A DNA stretch of 64,000 nucleotides. Origin: Fusibacter bizertensis. GTDB taxonomy: Bacteria; Bacillota; Clostridia; Peptostreptococcales; Acidaminobacteraceae. Numbering within the stretch: position 1 is the stretch's first letter; each line of letters begins with the position of its first letter. This document shows positions 1-9,624 of the stretch, piece after piece. A model generated the notes under the pieces. That model made no database searches. It saw nothing but the letters and a program-made list of their open reading frames with translations, and was not told the DNA's origin. The position numbers and the translations under genes are program-made. The DNA lies in assembly GCF_029914245.1 (NCBI RefSeq), contig NZ_JARYZI010000006.1, positions 186,001 through 250,000 on the forward strand. The letters run 5' to 3'.

Positions 1-242
1 GTGGATTTGGCATGGTACTTGATGGTAGCGCAAGAGTGGATGAAATCCTTAAAAATGCAATGCCTTGGGATGTTATGGGCGGCGTTGGTAGACGTGCGTG
101 GGCTAGAAACGACCATGCCATTGAAACGACAATTGCTTACAATCAAACAAGAGATAATGACCATATCACACTTCCGTATTTAACGGATGAAGACTATATT
201 AAGACTTTGGTGCAATCAGAATTTACACCAGGGGGCAAATAA
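1..242 (+). CDS. C-terminal fragment, probable urocanate hydratase (long clostridial form)
   Basis: The reading frame enters from the left edge (first full codon at position 3) and stops at 240-242, leaving about 79 C-terminal residues. Visible are GFGMVLDGS, a WDVMGGVGRRAWARN stretch and a hydrophilic tail. I associate this VLDG...WDV...RR.WARN pattern with the C-terminus of the long urocanate hydratases of Clostridia, which hydrate urocanate in histidine breakdown; this is recognition from memory. Context agrees only partly: fhs, which handles one-carbon units released from formiminoglutamate, lies two genes downstream. The overlapping frame-1 reading has no family-like pattern and is not used. 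The N-terminal catalytic region is outside the window. Confidence 0.4.
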   Translation, partial: GFGMVLDGSARVDEILKNAMPWDVMGGVGRRAWARNDHAIETTIAYNQTRDNDHITLPYLTDEDYIKTLVQSEFTPGGK

Positions 243-251
243 GATTAATTA

Positions 252-285
252 AAGGCTGCTGTTCCTAGGATTGCAGCCTTTTTTA
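252..285 (+). terminator. Rho-independent terminator
   Basis: AAGGCTGC (252-259) pairs with GCAGCCTT (273-280) and is followed by a T run. It closes the upstream catabolic transcript immediately before the ribosome binding site of the next gene. Confidence 0.85.
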
Positions 286-296
286 CAAGGTGATGA

Positions 297-3107
297 ATGA
301 TGAAGATACAGCTTCAGCTCTATGGGAAACCGAGCCTCAAAATCGATGAACAGAATATTGAGATCTCACTAAAAAAGAGTGAAGCATTGCTTTACTATGT
401 AGCCTATGAAAAAAGAGTTACCAGAGATGAACTTGTAGGTGTGATCTGGAGCGATGTAGTGGATCAAACTGCTAAAAAAAATCTAAGAAACAGCCTTTAT
501 CGCTTAAAAAAGGACTTGAACTTAGAGCTTTTTTACTGTCCCAACAAACATGTGGTTGAGATAGACCATACACTGGAAATTTTTGTGGAAAGTGAGATGG
601 ATGATGACTATTTTTTGGCCCACTATAGCGGGAAATTTCTTGAAACATTTAGTTTAAAAGAAGCGGATAACTATGAAAAATGGCGTTTGGAAGTTGAAAA
701 TACACTCAATCAAAGGTACTTGAAGCTTGCTTTTGCAAAAACAAGTGACTTGATGTTGGAAGGAAAAAATGAAGAAGCTCTGAAAATTGCACTTGTAATG
801 CGCAAAATTGATGAATTTGATGAAGCAATTGCAAGACTTTTGATGCAAATTTACTATAAGATGGGTCAGTATAAACAGATCACAGAAGTGTACGCGCAGC
901 TTAAACAGCTATTAGATGATGAGATGGGGATACAACCGGATAAAGTTACAAGGGACCATTATTACGGACTTGTGTATGCACCGCATGAAGCAAAAGATGA
1001 AGGCTTAAGGTATTATGGTAGGCAGCGAGAAGCTATGACCATAGAGAAGTTACTTCATCAATCTGCACTGGGACAAAACAAGCAATCTTTAATTGTCAGT
1101 GGTGAAGCGGGCGTGGGGAAATCAAAACTTTTAGAGGAATGTCTCTCTCGGTATGACAGTACCTTTAAAATATTAAAGACAACATGTTACCCAGCTGAAT
1201 CTTCTTATGCTTACAAAGCATGGAATGATGTTTTTTCACAAATCGCAGGGATTGTAGAAGAACAAAAGATAGAATTACCACTTTTTACAAAGCAAGTTTT
1301 GGTGAAATTCTTTCCGGGATTTGATGAATGGACTGGCACTGTGTATATGGAAAATACAGAATCTATTAATTCTGATTATCTAGAAAAATTGACTGCTAAA
1401 TTGTTTAGTCGATTGCTTAAAAGCAGCCGATTGATTCTCTATATTGATGACTTGCAGTGGATGGATCCGCTCAGTTTGAAACTGTTATTAAACCTGGTAA
1501 ATCACGTGGAGGGCTTTGTCTTTATCGCGACGCTACGCAATGAATTTACCGAAGGGCTTGATGATTTTCTTGGGCACCTTTATCGTTACGAGCGATTATT
1601 AACAATTCCACTTGAACGTTTTAATAAAGCAGAGACTTTTGAGTTTATGGACTTTTTATCAGATACGCCGTTGTCACTAGAGCTTAAAGAACAGATTTTT
1701 CGAGAGTCAGAAGGAAATGCATTTTTCATCGTCGAGGGAACCGTAGCCATCACACAAGATACTGCCGATAAAGGGCACCGTTTTAAGGGGATACTCGATT
1801 CTCGCTTTATTGGACTAGATGCTGGTGAGATGAAGCTACTTGTTATCGCGGCTATGTTTTTTGATGAACTTGAGTTTGAACTTTTAAACAAACTTTACAC
1901 AATCGATGAAGATTTGCTGTTAGAATATATACAGTCGCTAAAAAGACGTTTTATATTAAAAGAGATTGAACACGACGGTGGTATCAAGTTAAAGTTCACA
2001 CACCATAAACTTAGAGAACACGTCTATGGACAAACTGCAAGTGCAAAAAAGAAGATTTTACACAATCGAATTGGGGGGCTCTTAGAAGAGCAACTCTGTG
2101 GCGATCAAAAAGATGTTTTGATTTTTCAAAAATTAATATATCATTATCAAAGTGCAGGTAATATTGTAAAGCACCTAACGTATTATTTGAGATATTTAAA
2201 AGCTTATTTTGACTTTAGCCATGAACTTTACCCTGAACTTGTCAATCAGATGCCGGCAATTATGGATAAGAGTCCTGAGGACTACTTTGATGAACTTGAA
2301 CAGCTGTTCTTAAAGATAGAGGAAGAGGATGCCATAGAACTCAGGGCACAATTCATGCACATGAAAGCGCGCTACTATATACGCAATGGTGAATATGTGC
2401 AAGGGATGGATCTAATTGATAAGCTAGTGAAGATTGGGTTAGAAGCGCATGATGATGAACTTCTATTCAAAGCCTATGTACAATGGTTTTACTATCAAAT
2501 TCAGACCGAGCGCATCGAAAACATGTCTGAAGTAATTGGTAAGATGTCGCGACTAAAAAGAACGCCCAAAAATGATGCGGTTCTACTTAGACTCATGGGT
2601 ATAAGTAGTTTGATGTCAGGTCGCTATGAAGAAGCGCGTGTGTATTTTGCAGATTCGATTATAGGTTTTGAAAATTTAGGTAAATCAGGCCGCTATGTGC
2701 TCAACATTGCGGCAGCATACAACTATATATCGGATGCGTATCGTAGGCAAGGGCGCATGGAAGAGGCGCTTGAAGAAGTAGAACGCGCAATAGAATTATG
2801 TAAGCTTCATAATATTATACGTGGAAGTTCTATATTTAATACAAATGCGGGTATCATTGCTTATAGTATGTCTCGGATTGATCTTGCTAAAGCTTATTTT
2901 GAAGAAGCGTTAAAAAACTTTGAGACTGTAGATACACTTTGGCGAAGAAGTGAAGCGGAAGGTTACCTTGGTGTAATTCTCGTCGAAAATGGCTATAAAG
3001 AAAAAGGGCTATATTATCTCAAAGAAGCAAAAAGGCATGCGCAAATTATTGGAACACCCGAAACCATAAAATTAATAGATAGTCTTGAAAATGCACTTAA
3101 TCATTAA
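297..3107 (+). CDS. SARP/LAL-type transcriptional activator (wHTH-BTAD-AAA ATPase-TPR)
   Basis: This 936-residue protein has the order winged helix (about 5-95), bacterial transcriptional activation domain (about 100-235), P-loop ATPase and helical repeats. Seen: Walker A GEAGVGKSKLLEE near residue 269, Walker B LILYIDDLQWMDP near 380, and a C-terminal third rich in TPR-like helix pairs (A..Y.....A). Known: such proteins are large signal-integrating activators whose ATPase controls DNA binding. Start: AAGGTGATGA lies directly before ATGATG at 297; the second ATG at 300 is equally possible. It sits between a probable histidine-degradation gene and fhs in the same direction, so control of one-carbon or histidine metabolism is a guess from context. 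The ligand cannot be told from sequence. Confidence 0.85.
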   Translation: MMKIQLQLYGKPSLKIDEQNIEISLKKSEALLYYVAYEKRVTRDELVGVIWSDVVDQTAKKNLRNSLYRLKKDLNLELFYCPNKHVVEIDHTLEIFVESEMDDDYFLAHYSGKFLETFSLKEADNYEKWRLEVENTLNQRYLKLAFAKTSDLMLEGKNEEALKIALVMRKIDEFDEAIARLLMQIYYKMGQYKQITEVYAQLKQLLDDEMGIQPDKVTRDHYYGLVYAPHEAKDEGLRYYGRQREAMTIEKLLHQSALGQNKQSLIVSGEAGVGKSKLLEECLSRYDSTFKILKTTCYPAESSYAYKAWNDVFSQIAGIVEEQKIELPLFTKQVLVKFFPGFDEWTGTVYMENTESINSDYLEKLTAKLFSRLLKSSRLILYIDDLQWMDPLSLKLLLNLVNHVEGFVFIATLRNEFTEGLDDFLGHLYRYERLLTIPLERFNKAETFEFMDFLSDTPLSLELKEQIFRESEGNAFFIVEGTVAITQDTADKGHRFKGILDSRFIGLDAGEMKLLVIAAMFFDELEFELLNKLYTIDEDLLLEYIQSLKRRFILKEIEHDGGIKLKFTHHKLREHVYGQTASAKKKILHNRIGGLLEEQLCGDQKDVLIFQKLIYHYQSAGNIVKHLTYYLRYLKAYFDFSHELYPELVNQMPAIMDKSPEDYFDELEQLFLKIEEEDAIELRAQFMHMKARYYIRNGEYVQGMDLIDKLVKIGLEAHDDELLFKAYVQWFYYQIQTERIENMSEVIGKMSRLKRTPKNDAVLLRLMGISSLMSGRYEEARVYFADSIIGFENLGKSGRYVLNIAAAYNYISDAYRRQGRMEEALEEVERAIELCKLHNIIRGSSIFNTNAGIIAYSMSRIDLAKAYFEEALKNFETVDTLWRRSEAEGYLGVILVENGYKEKGLYYLKEAKRHAQIIGTPETIKLIDSLENALNH

Positions 3108-3140
3108 AAAAAATTATTTATCATTTGAAAGGGGATTGTT

Positions 3141-4811
3141 ATGAAAACGGATGTACAAATTGCTCAAGAAGCGCAGAAAATGCACATTAAGGAAATCGCT
3201 AAAAAAGTAGGCGTTTCAGAGGATGATTTAGAACTTTATGGTAATTATAAAGCTAAAGTGAACCTGGATGTACTAAATAGCAAAAGAGATATGCCAGATG
3301 GCAAATTGATCCTTGTGACAGCGATTAATCCAACAGCTGCCGGCGAAGGAAAGACAACAGTTAACGTTGGTCTTAGTATGGGACTTAACAAGATTGGTAA
3401 GTTGACATTTACAGCACTAAGAGAACCATCTCTTGGACCTTGTTTTGGTGTAAAAGGTGGAGCAGCTGGCGGTGGATATGCCCAAGTTGTACCAATGGAA
3501 GACATTAACCTACACTTTACTGGTGATATCCACGCTGTAACAACGGCAAACAACTTGCTATCTGCGCTTATAGATAACCACTTACATCAAGGAAATGCAC
3601 TTAATATAGACCCAAATAGAATCACTTGGAGACGTGCGATCGATATGAATGACCGTGCGCTTAGAAACATGGTGATTGGACTCGGTGGCAAGACAAATGG
3701 TGTTACACGTGAAGATGGTTTTGATATCTCGGTTGCATCTGAAGTAATGGCAATTTTGTGTCTTGCAGATAGTTTAGAAGATTTAAAAGCGAGACTTTCT
3801 AAAATGATAATTGGCTACACATATGCGAACAAACCGGTTACTGCAGCAGAGCTTGACGCTGTGGGATCAATGGCGCTTTTATTAAAAGATGCGATTAAAC
3901 CAAACTTAGTTCAAACATTAGAAAATACACCAGCTTTTATACATGGTGGTCCTTTTGCAAATATAGCACATGGATGTAACTCTGTAGTTGCAACTAAAAC
4001 AGCACTTAAACTTGCTGATTATGTTGTTACAGAAGCGGGATTTGGGGCAGATCTTGGAGCAGAAAAATTCTTTGATATCAAATGTAGATTTGCGGGATTA
4101 AAACCAAGTGCAGCAGTTGTTGTAGGCACAGTTAGAGCGCTTAAAAAACATGGTGGAGTTGGTAAAAACGATTTAAATACTGAGAACCTTGAGGCGTTAT
4201 CGGTTGGTTTTGAAAACCTTAAACGTCACGTTGAAAATGTTAGAAAATTCGGTGTACCAGTTGTTGTTGCAGTTAATGAGTTCCCAACAGATACGCAGGC
4301 AGAAGTTGATTTGTTGCAAAAAAAATGTTCGGAAATGGGCGTAGAAGTTGTGCTTACACAAGTTTGGGCTAAAGGTGGCGAAGGTGCTGTAAAGCTTGCT
4401 GAGAAAGTTGTAGAGCTTGCAGAATCTGGCGTGGCTGATTTTAAACCGCTATATGAACTTGATCAACCAATTATCAGTAAGATCGAGAAGATTGCAAAAG
4501 AAATCTATAGAGCTGATGGTGTTGAGTTTACAAACAAAGCACTTAAAAATATCAAGAAGTTCGAAGAAGATGGATTAGGTGGTTTGCCGATTTGCATGGC
4601 AAAAACACAATATTCTTTTTCAGATGATCCAAATTTATATGGTGCACCAAATGGGTTTAAAATTACGATCAATGATGTAAAAGTATCTGCAGGTGCTGGA
4701 TTTATCATCCCAATGGCTGGAGATATTATGAGGATGCCTGGTCTTCCAAAAGTACCAGCTGCAAATAGAATCGATATACTAGATGACGGTGAAATAATCG
4801 GATTATTCTAA
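3141..4811 (+). CDS. fhs: Formate-tetrahydrofolate ligase
   Basis: 556 residues, the normal family length. The enzyme joins formate to tetrahydrofolate using ATP, giving 10-formyl-THF for the Wood-Ljungdahl methyl branch, purine synthesis, or in reverse ATP recovery from histidine and purine breakdown. Seen: the P-loop-like [14 protein letters not shown] (about residues 65-79), [18 protein letters not shown], and the conserved [14 protein letters not shown] and [11 protein letters not shown] blocks. An SD (AAAGGGG) precedes ATG 3141. It is 33 bp downstream of the SARP-type regulator and may share its transcript. No missing key residues were noticed. Confidence 0.97.
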   Translation: MKTDVQIAQEAQKMHIKEIAKKVGVSEDDLELYGNYKAKVNLDVLNSKRDMPDGKLILVTAINPTAAGEGKTTVNVGLSMGLNKIGKLTFTALREPSLGPCFGVKGGAAGGGYAQVVPMEDINLHFTGDIHAVTTANNLLSALIDNHLHQGNALNIDPNRITWRRAIDMNDRALRNMVIGLGGKTNGVTREDGFDISVASEVMAILCLADSLEDLKARLSKMIIGYTYANKPVTAAELDAVGSMALLLKDAIKPNLVQTLENTPAFIHGGPFANIAHGCNSVVATKTALKLADYVVTEAGFGADLGAEKFFDIKCRFAGLKPSAAVVVGTVRALKKHGGVGKNDLNTENLEALSVGFENLKRHVENVRKFGVPVVVAVNEFPTDTQAEVDLLQKKCSEMGVEVVLTQVWAKGGEGAVKLAEKVVELAESGVADFKPLYELDQPIISKIEKIAKEIYRADGVEFTNKALKNIKKFEEDGLGGLPICMAKTQYSFSDDPNLYGAPNGFKITINDVKVSAGAGFIIPMAGDIMRMPGLPKVPAANRIDILDDGEIIGLF

Positions 4812-4877
4812 TATCTATCTATTGATTTCTTCCTGTGATGCTGATAATATGGAAATAAAATTTATGAAGGTGTAACT

Positions 4878-5564
4878 ATGCTAGGTACAATTGTAAATGC
4901 TATTGCCATTATAGCTGGAAGTATCGCCGGGATCATACTAAAAGGTGGATTGCCTGAAAGGATGAGTCAAACCATCATGCAAGGGGTCGGACTTTGTGTG
5001 ACGCTCATTGGTCTTTCGGGAGCGCTTAAAGGTATGGATTACTTGATGGAGATCATTTTCTTTATAGTCATCGGAACCATTATAGGTGAAGGTTTTAATA
5101 TCGAGTTGAGATTAGAACGATTTGGAGATCGGTTGGAAAAACGCTTTTCTAAAAACGGTTCTACTTTCAGTAAAGGCTTTGTAACTGCCAGTTTGCTATA
5201 TTGTGTTGGTGCAATGGCGATTATGGGGGCACTTGATAGCGGGCTAAGAGGAAATCATGAAACGCTTTTTGCAAAGTCAATCTTAGATGGAATTATCTCC
5301 ATTGTATTGGCATCAACACTTGGAATTGGCGTAGCATTCTCTGCTTTTTCAGTTTTTATCTATCAAGGATCAATTACCTTGCTTGCAGGCGCTCTGTCAT
5401 CGGTTCTAACGGAACCAGTTATCATTCAGATGTCTGCCACTGGTGGTTTGTTGATTCTTGGCCTAGGGCTTTCTATGGTGCTTTCTGCGAAAGTTAAAGT
5501 TGGCAATATGTTGCCAAGTGTTTTGTTGCCCATCTTTTACCATATGATCATGCAAATTTTCTAA
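4878..5564 (+). CDS. DUF554 family membrane protein (YqgA-like)
   Basis: 228 residues, almost entirely hydrophobic, with about seven membrane segments. Seen: the DUF554 opening MLGTIVNAIAIIAGSIAGIILKGG, then GEGFNIE and the CVGAMAIMGALDSGLRG block typical of the family. Function is unknown; a transport role is only an inference from topology. Start ATG 4878 follows AAGGTG at normal spacing. It stands alone, 66 bp after fhs and followed by its own terminator. Confidence 0.9.
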   Translation: MLGTIVNAIAIIAGSIAGIILKGGLPERMSQTIMQGVGLCVTLIGLSGALKGMDYLMEIIFFIVIGTIIGEGFNIELRLERFGDRLEKRFSKNGSTFSKGFVTASLLYCVGAMAIMGALDSGLRGNHETLFAKSILDGIISIVLASTLGIGVAFSAFSVFIYQGSITLLAGALSSVLTEPVIIQMSATGGLLILGLGLSMVLSAKVKVGNMLPSVLLPIFYHMIMQIF

Positions 5565-5607
5565 AATATGCAAATCGAGCTATAAAATAGATTACTATTA
5601 TATACTA

Positions 5608-5642
5608 AACCAGCCTGAACTTGATGCTTAGGCTGGTTTTTT
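5608..5642 (+). terminator. Rho-independent terminator after DUF554 gene
   Basis: AACCAGCCT (5608-5616) pairs with AGGCTGGTT (5630-5638), followed by TTTT. Confidence 0.9.
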
Positions 5643-5797
5643 ACGTCTATATACAAATTGTGTAGAATTAGGGTTGATTAATAGGGAATAATACGCTATT
5701 ATTTTAAGATGTTGTTAAATGTATCTAAATATTAGGTGTATTTATATCATAAAATACCGATTGTTTTGTACTATAAATACATAATAGGTATCAAAAA

Positions 5798-5849
5798 GAC
5801 GAAAAATATGATTAAAAACGAAAATAATATTTGTGTTTTTGCGAACTAT
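5798..5849 (+). promoter_or_regulatory. Possible PurR-type boxes upstream of purine permease
   Basis: Three CGAA cores in AT-rich surroundings (5800-5803, 5819-5822, 5842-5845; ACGAAAAATAT, ACGAAAATAAT, GCGAACTATTT) lie 19 and 23 bp apart within 100 bp of the permease start. The last resembles the Firmicutes PurBox core CCGAACWWT. Weak evidence: the flanks are AT-rich and two copies deviate from the consensus. No purine riboswitch fold was found in this leader (5643-5900). Confidence 0.25.
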
Positions 5850-5900
5850 TTGTTAAAATCAAATCTGTAGAGAATGAAATTATTGGAGGTTATATTTATT

Positions 5901-7199
5901 ATGGAAAAGAACGTAGGTTTCTTTGAAAAAGTTTTTAGACTCAAAGATCACGGTACAAATGTAAGAACAGAAGTGATCGCAGGATTTACAACTTTCATGA
6001 CTATGGCGTATATCCTTATCGTCAATCCATTAACACTTGGTGCTGCTGGTCTTGATATGGGGAAAGTATTTACAGCTACAGCGCTTGCATCACTTGTAGC
6101 AACATTGGTTATGGGTTTATTAGCGAATTTACCATTTGCACTTGCTCCGGGTATGGGACTCAACGCGTTCTTTGCTTACACAGTAGTAATCGGGATGCAA
6201 AAATCGCCTAGTTTTGCACTTACAGCAGTATTTTTAGAAGGTCTTATATTTATTTTACTTTCATTCTTCAATGTTCGTGAAGCAATTATTAACTCAATTC
6301 CTCACAATATCAAAAAAGCAATATCAGTTGGTATTGGTTTATTTATCGCTTTTATTGGTCTTGTTAATTCAGGTATAGTATTACAAGGTGGCGCAATTCT
6401 TGAACTTGGAGATATCACATCTGGTACAGCACTTTTAGCAATTATCGGAATCGTGATCGCAGGTATTTTATTAGCATTTAATGTAAAAGGTGCACTATTT
6501 ATAGCAATATTAGTAACAACAGTAATTGGTTATCCAATGGGGATCACAACATTACCAGGTAAAGTTGTATCTATGCCTACAGCGCCATACTTCTTTGATT
6601 TTGCATGGAGTGAAATTTTCACCTTTGACATGTTCACTGTATTATTTACTTTCCTTTTTGTAGATATCTTCGATACAGTAGGTACACTTGTTGGTGTAAG
6701 TACTAAAGCAGGTATGATTAACGAAAAAGGCGAAGTGCCTAAAGTTAAGCAAGCATTACTTGCTGATGCAATCGGAACAACATTTGGTGCGATTTTAGGA
6801 ACTTCTACAGTAACAACTTATGTAGAATCAGCAGCAGGTGTTTCTGAAGGTGGTAGAACAGGACTTACTGCAGTAGTTACAGCGGGTATGTTTGGAATCG
6901 CATTACTTTTCTCACCAATCTTTATCATGATTCCATCTGCGGCAACAGCACCTGCATTAATCCTTGTTGGACTATTTATGATGAGTCCAATTAAAGAAAT
7001 TAATTTTGATGATTTTACAGAAGCGATTCCCGCTTTCTTGACAATCATCATGATGCCACTTGCTTATTCAATCTCTGAAGGAATTATGTTTGGGGTATTA
7101 TCATTTGTTATTCTTAAACTTGCAACAGGAAAATTTAAAGATGTTTCATATGTTACTTTGATCTTAGCAGTTTTATTTATAGGTAAGTTATTCATCTAG
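5901..7199 (+). CDS. NCS2 family purine permease (AzgA/PbuG type)
   Basis: 432 residues with about 12-13 membrane segments. Seen: ...TEVIAGFTTFMTMAYILIVNP at the start, ALAPGMGLNAFFAYTVV, the FVDIFDTVGTLVGVS motif and ATTFGAILGTSTVTTYVESAAGV, all hallmarks of the AzgA (adenine/guanine/hypoxanthine) branch of NCS2 transporters, which import nucleobases by proton symport. Start: GGAGG at 5885-5889 supports ATG 5901 rather than the in-frame ATG 5874 that precedes the SD. It has its own terminator. The exact base preference is not readable from sequence. Confidence 0.93.
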   Translation: MEKNVGFFEKVFRLKDHGTNVRTEVIAGFTTFMTMAYILIVNPLTLGAAGLDMGKVFTATALASLVATLVMGLLANLPFALAPGMGLNAFFAYTVVIGMQKSPSFALTAVFLEGLIFILLSFFNVREAIINSIPHNIKKAISVGIGLFIAFIGLVNSGIVLQGGAILELGDITSGTALLAIIGIVIAGILLAFNVKGALFIAILVTTVIGYPMGITTLPGKVVSMPTAPYFFDFAWSEIFTFDMFTVLFTFLFVDIFDTVGTLVGVSTKAGMINEKGEVPKVKQALLADAIGTTFGAILGTSTVTTYVESAAGVSEGGRTGLTAVVTAGMFGIALLFSPIFIMIPSAATAPALILVGLFMMSPIKEINFDDFTEAIPAFLTIIMMPLAYSISEGIMFGVLSFVILKLATGKFKDVSYVTLILAVLFIGKLFI

Positions 7200-7211
7200 T
7201 ATTTAAAGATT

Positions 7212-7256
7212 AAAGCTTCACTTCAAATTTATTTCTGAAGTGAAGCTTTTTTAGTT
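7212..7256 (+). terminator. Rho-independent terminator after NCS2 permease
   Basis: AAAGCTTCACTTCA (7212-7225) pairs with TGAAGTGAAGCTTT (7236-7249), then a T run. Confidence 0.92.
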
Positions 7257-7332
7257 TTTTGTCTAAGATTATTGTATAATGATAAGAGTGAGTTGATAAT
7301 CAGGTGATTGTCCATACAAGGTAGAGGTGAGC

Positions 7333-8241
7333 ATGGATTTTAGAAAAAGTGACCTTAAAACAGAACATAAAAAACTCGAAAAGATAAGAGAAATTCATAT
7401 AGAGAGTACTTACTTTGACCTTGAAAAAACGCTGTATTGTGGACAAGCATTTCGGTGGAGAAAAGCAGGAGATGTGTTTTATGCGCCTATAGATCATTCC
7501 GTCGTTGTTGCTAGAAAAACAGCTGTTACTTCAACTATACAGACAAATAAAACCGAAAGTTATATCTTTGAAATTTATGGTGATGATTTCACTAAAGAAC
7601 AGTTGATCACCTATTTTGATTTAAATAGAGATTATGCATCGATTTTGGAAGAAATTTCAGGCATAGATGAACATTTAAAAGCTGCAGTCTTGTATGGTAA
7701 AGGCATACGAATCATGCGTCAAGGGTTGGTAGAGATGCTGATTACTTTTATATTATCAAGCAACAACAATATTCCGAAGATTTCTATGACAGTTGAAGCG
7801 CTTTGTGAAAAATTTGGAGATGCTCTAGGAGTATACAATGGAGAAGTGCTCTATAGCTTCCCGACGATTGCGCAACTGTCAGATGCATCGCTTGAGGACT
7901 TAAATGTAAAAGCAATTGGGTATAGAGCAAAATCTTTATATGCGACAGTTCAGCTTCTGCTTAATAGTCAGCTTGATCTAAACGAGCCTTTCAGGCTCTC
8001 ACATCATACTTCAGTTGAGTGGCTAAAGCAATTTCATGGGGTGGGTAATAAAGTGGCAAATTGCATCTTATTATTTGCCTATGGAGATTACGAAGCCTTT
8101 CCTGTGGATACATGGGTAAAACGTATGTTAAATGAACTTTATGGTGTTGAGAAGAAACATGAAGCTTTTGTTGAATCTTATTTCACAAAATTTCCAGGAA
8201 TTGCCCAACAATATTTATTCTATTATATAAGAAAAGGATAA
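7333..8241 (+). CDS. ogg: 8-oxoguanine DNA glycosylase/AP lyase (OGG1 family)
   Basis: 302 residues. It removes 8-oxoguanine from DNA and nicks the abasic site. Seen: N-terminal OGG domain with CGQAFRWRK (about 38-46), and the helix-hairpin-helix HGVGNKVANCILLFAYG followed by PVDTWV; the lysine of GNKVANC and the aspartate of PVD match the catalytic Lys and Asp of OGG1 (GTKVADC...PVD). Start: AGAGGTGA leads to ATG 7333; an in-frame GTG at 7327 overlaps the SD and is less likely. It is 13 bp from the following EAL-HDOD gene, so probably one transcript. Confidence 0.9.
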   Translation: MDFRKSDLKTEHKKLEKIREIHIESTYFDLEKTLYCGQAFRWRKAGDVFYAPIDHSVVVARKTAVTSTIQTNKTESYIFEIYGDDFTKEQLITYFDLNRDYASILEEISGIDEHLKAAVLYGKGIRIMRQGLVEMLITFILSSNNNIPKISMTVEALCEKFGDALGVYNGEVLYSFPTIAQLSDASLEDLNVKAIGYRAKSLYATVQLLLNSQLDLNEPFRLSHHTSVEWLKQFHGVGNKVANCILLFAYGDYEAFPVDTWVKRMLNELYGVEKKHEAFVESYFTKFPGIAQQYLFYYIRKG

Positions 8242-8254
8242 TCACAGGTGAAAT

Positions 8255-9472
8255 ATGGAAGTGTTTTTGGCAAGGCAACCGATTTTTGATGTCCATAAAA
8301 AAGTTGTTGCTTATGAAATTCTCTATCGAAGTGGAATGAAAAATACATACGATATCAGTATAAATGGAGACTTGGCAACGGCATCAGTCGTTGTTGATGC
8401 GCTGATTAATTTTGGTATGGGGCAATTGACAAGTGGGAAGAAAGCGTTTATAAATTTCACGCGAAAACTTCTGCTAGAAGATTTACCCTCTCTTTTTGAT
8501 GTTGATACCTTGATGATCGAGATCCTTGAGACGCTTGAAGTTGATGATATCCTAGTTGCTAAGTGTAAAGAGCTGAAGGAGAAAGGGTATAGCATCGCGC
8601 TTGATGACTTTGTGGGAGATGAAAGGTTTGATGCGCTAATCCCTTATGTGGATATTATCAAAGTAGATTTCTTGGTCTTAAAAACCATGGGACGCAAGTA
8701 TGTCGCTGAGAAATACCTGCCACTTGGTGTAGAATTACTGGCTGAAAAGGTAGAGACTAAAGCAGATTTAGATGAAGCGATCGCGCTTGGTTACCACTAT
8801 TTTCAAGGCTATTTCTTTGAAAAGCCAATCATGTGCAAAACAAAGAGTCTCAATGTTACCACATATAGATATATGGAAATCTTAAACGAAACCATGAATG
8901 AAGTCCCGGACTTTAATAAAATGTCTGATATCATCAAAAATGATTTTTCATTAACGTATAAATTGCTGAGATTGATTAATTCGCCAGCGTTTTATACAAT
9001 TAGTCAAATTACATCAGTAAATCATGCGGTATCGTTACTTGGCATCAATGAGATTAGAAAGTGGACGACACTTATTATGCTAAGAGATATTGGCGCTGAT
9101 AAACCCGATGAACTTATAAAAGTATCTTTGATTCGGGCGATTTTTGCTGAACATCTAGCTGAAGTATTTGGTATAGAATTTAGAAAAACAGAAGCATTTT
9201 TGCTAGGGCTTTTTTCACTGATAGATACAGTGATGGAAAAACCACTTTATGACATTATTGAACCACTGCCTTTGAAAGATGATATTAAAGGTGCAATCAT
9301 GGGGCAAAAGAATACATTCCATGAGATTTTAAGATTAATTAAGTATTATGAATCTGGTAACTGGGACATGGTTATAGGGATCGAAGAACGTAACATGATT
9401 GATCCAAGTCTAGTAAATGGTATGTACTTAAGTTCTGTAAATGAAGCGACAAAGATGTTTGCTGAAATGTAA
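8255..9472 (+). CDS. EAL-HDOD signalling protein (YuxH type)
   Basis: 405 residues. Seen: FLARQPIFDVHKKVVAYEILYR, the standard opening of the degenerate EAL domain of YuxH-type proteins (about 1-205), with LALDDF-like IALDDFVGDE and VDIIKVDF; then an HDOD domain (about 205-395; SDIIKNDFSLTYKLLRLINSPAF...SVNHAVSLLG). In such proteins the EAL motif has lost metal ligands, so c-di-GMP hydrolysis is unlikely and a binding or regulatory role is assumed. Start ATG 8255 is preceded by CACAGGTGA. Likely cotranscribed with ogg. Confidence 0.93.
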   Translation: MEVFLARQPIFDVHKKVVAYEILYRSGMKNTYDISINGDLATASVVVDALINFGMGQLTSGKKAFINFTRKLLLEDLPSLFDVDTLMIEILETLEVDDILVAKCKELKEKGYSIALDDFVGDERFDALIPYVDIIKVDFLVLKTMGRKYVAEKYLPLGVELLAEKVETKADLDEAIALGYHYFQGYFFEKPIMCKTKSLNVTTYRYMEILNETMNEVPDFNKMSDIIKNDFSLTYKLLRLINSPAFYTISQITSVNHAVSLLGINEIRKWTTLIMLRDIGADKPDELIKVSLIRAIFAEHLAEVFGIEFRKTEAFLLGLFSLIDTVMEKPLYDIIEPLPLKDDIKGAIMGQKNTFHEILRLIKYYESGNWDMVIGIEERNMIDPSLVNGMYLSSVNEATKMFAEM

Positions 9473-9492
9473 GCGATGAGCGAGGATTGGCA

Positions 9493-9519
9493 TTAGCACT
9501 CTAAACCTTAGAGTGCTAA
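9493..9519. promoter_or_regulatory. CIRCE operator (HrcA site) of groESL
   Basis: Perfect inverted repeat TTAGCACTC (9493-9501), 9-bp spacer, GAGTGCTAA (9511-9519), exactly the CIRCE consensus bound by the heat shock repressor HrcA. It lies immediately upstream of the groES -35 box. Confidence 0.97.
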
Positions 9520-9526
9520 AAAAGTG

Positions 9527-9555
9527 TTGATTTTTCTCGCTTATTATTATATGAT
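9527..9555 (+). promoter_or_regulatory. SigA promoter of groESL
   Basis: TTGATT (9527-9532), 17-bp spacer, TATGAT (9550-9555). The CIRCE element abuts its upstream edge. Confidence 0.8.
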
Positions 9556-9624
9556 ATTTTTAGAAATGCACTGAAGAAAATGCCATTTTGGGCTGCAAAA
9601 TATGATTTAAAATAGGAGGAAGAA

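Noticed and set aside
5643-5900. Purine riboswitch before the NCS2 permease
   Set aside because: None of the conserved loop or core blocks (ATGG, CTAC, CTATG) occur in the right order; only possible PurR boxes remain.
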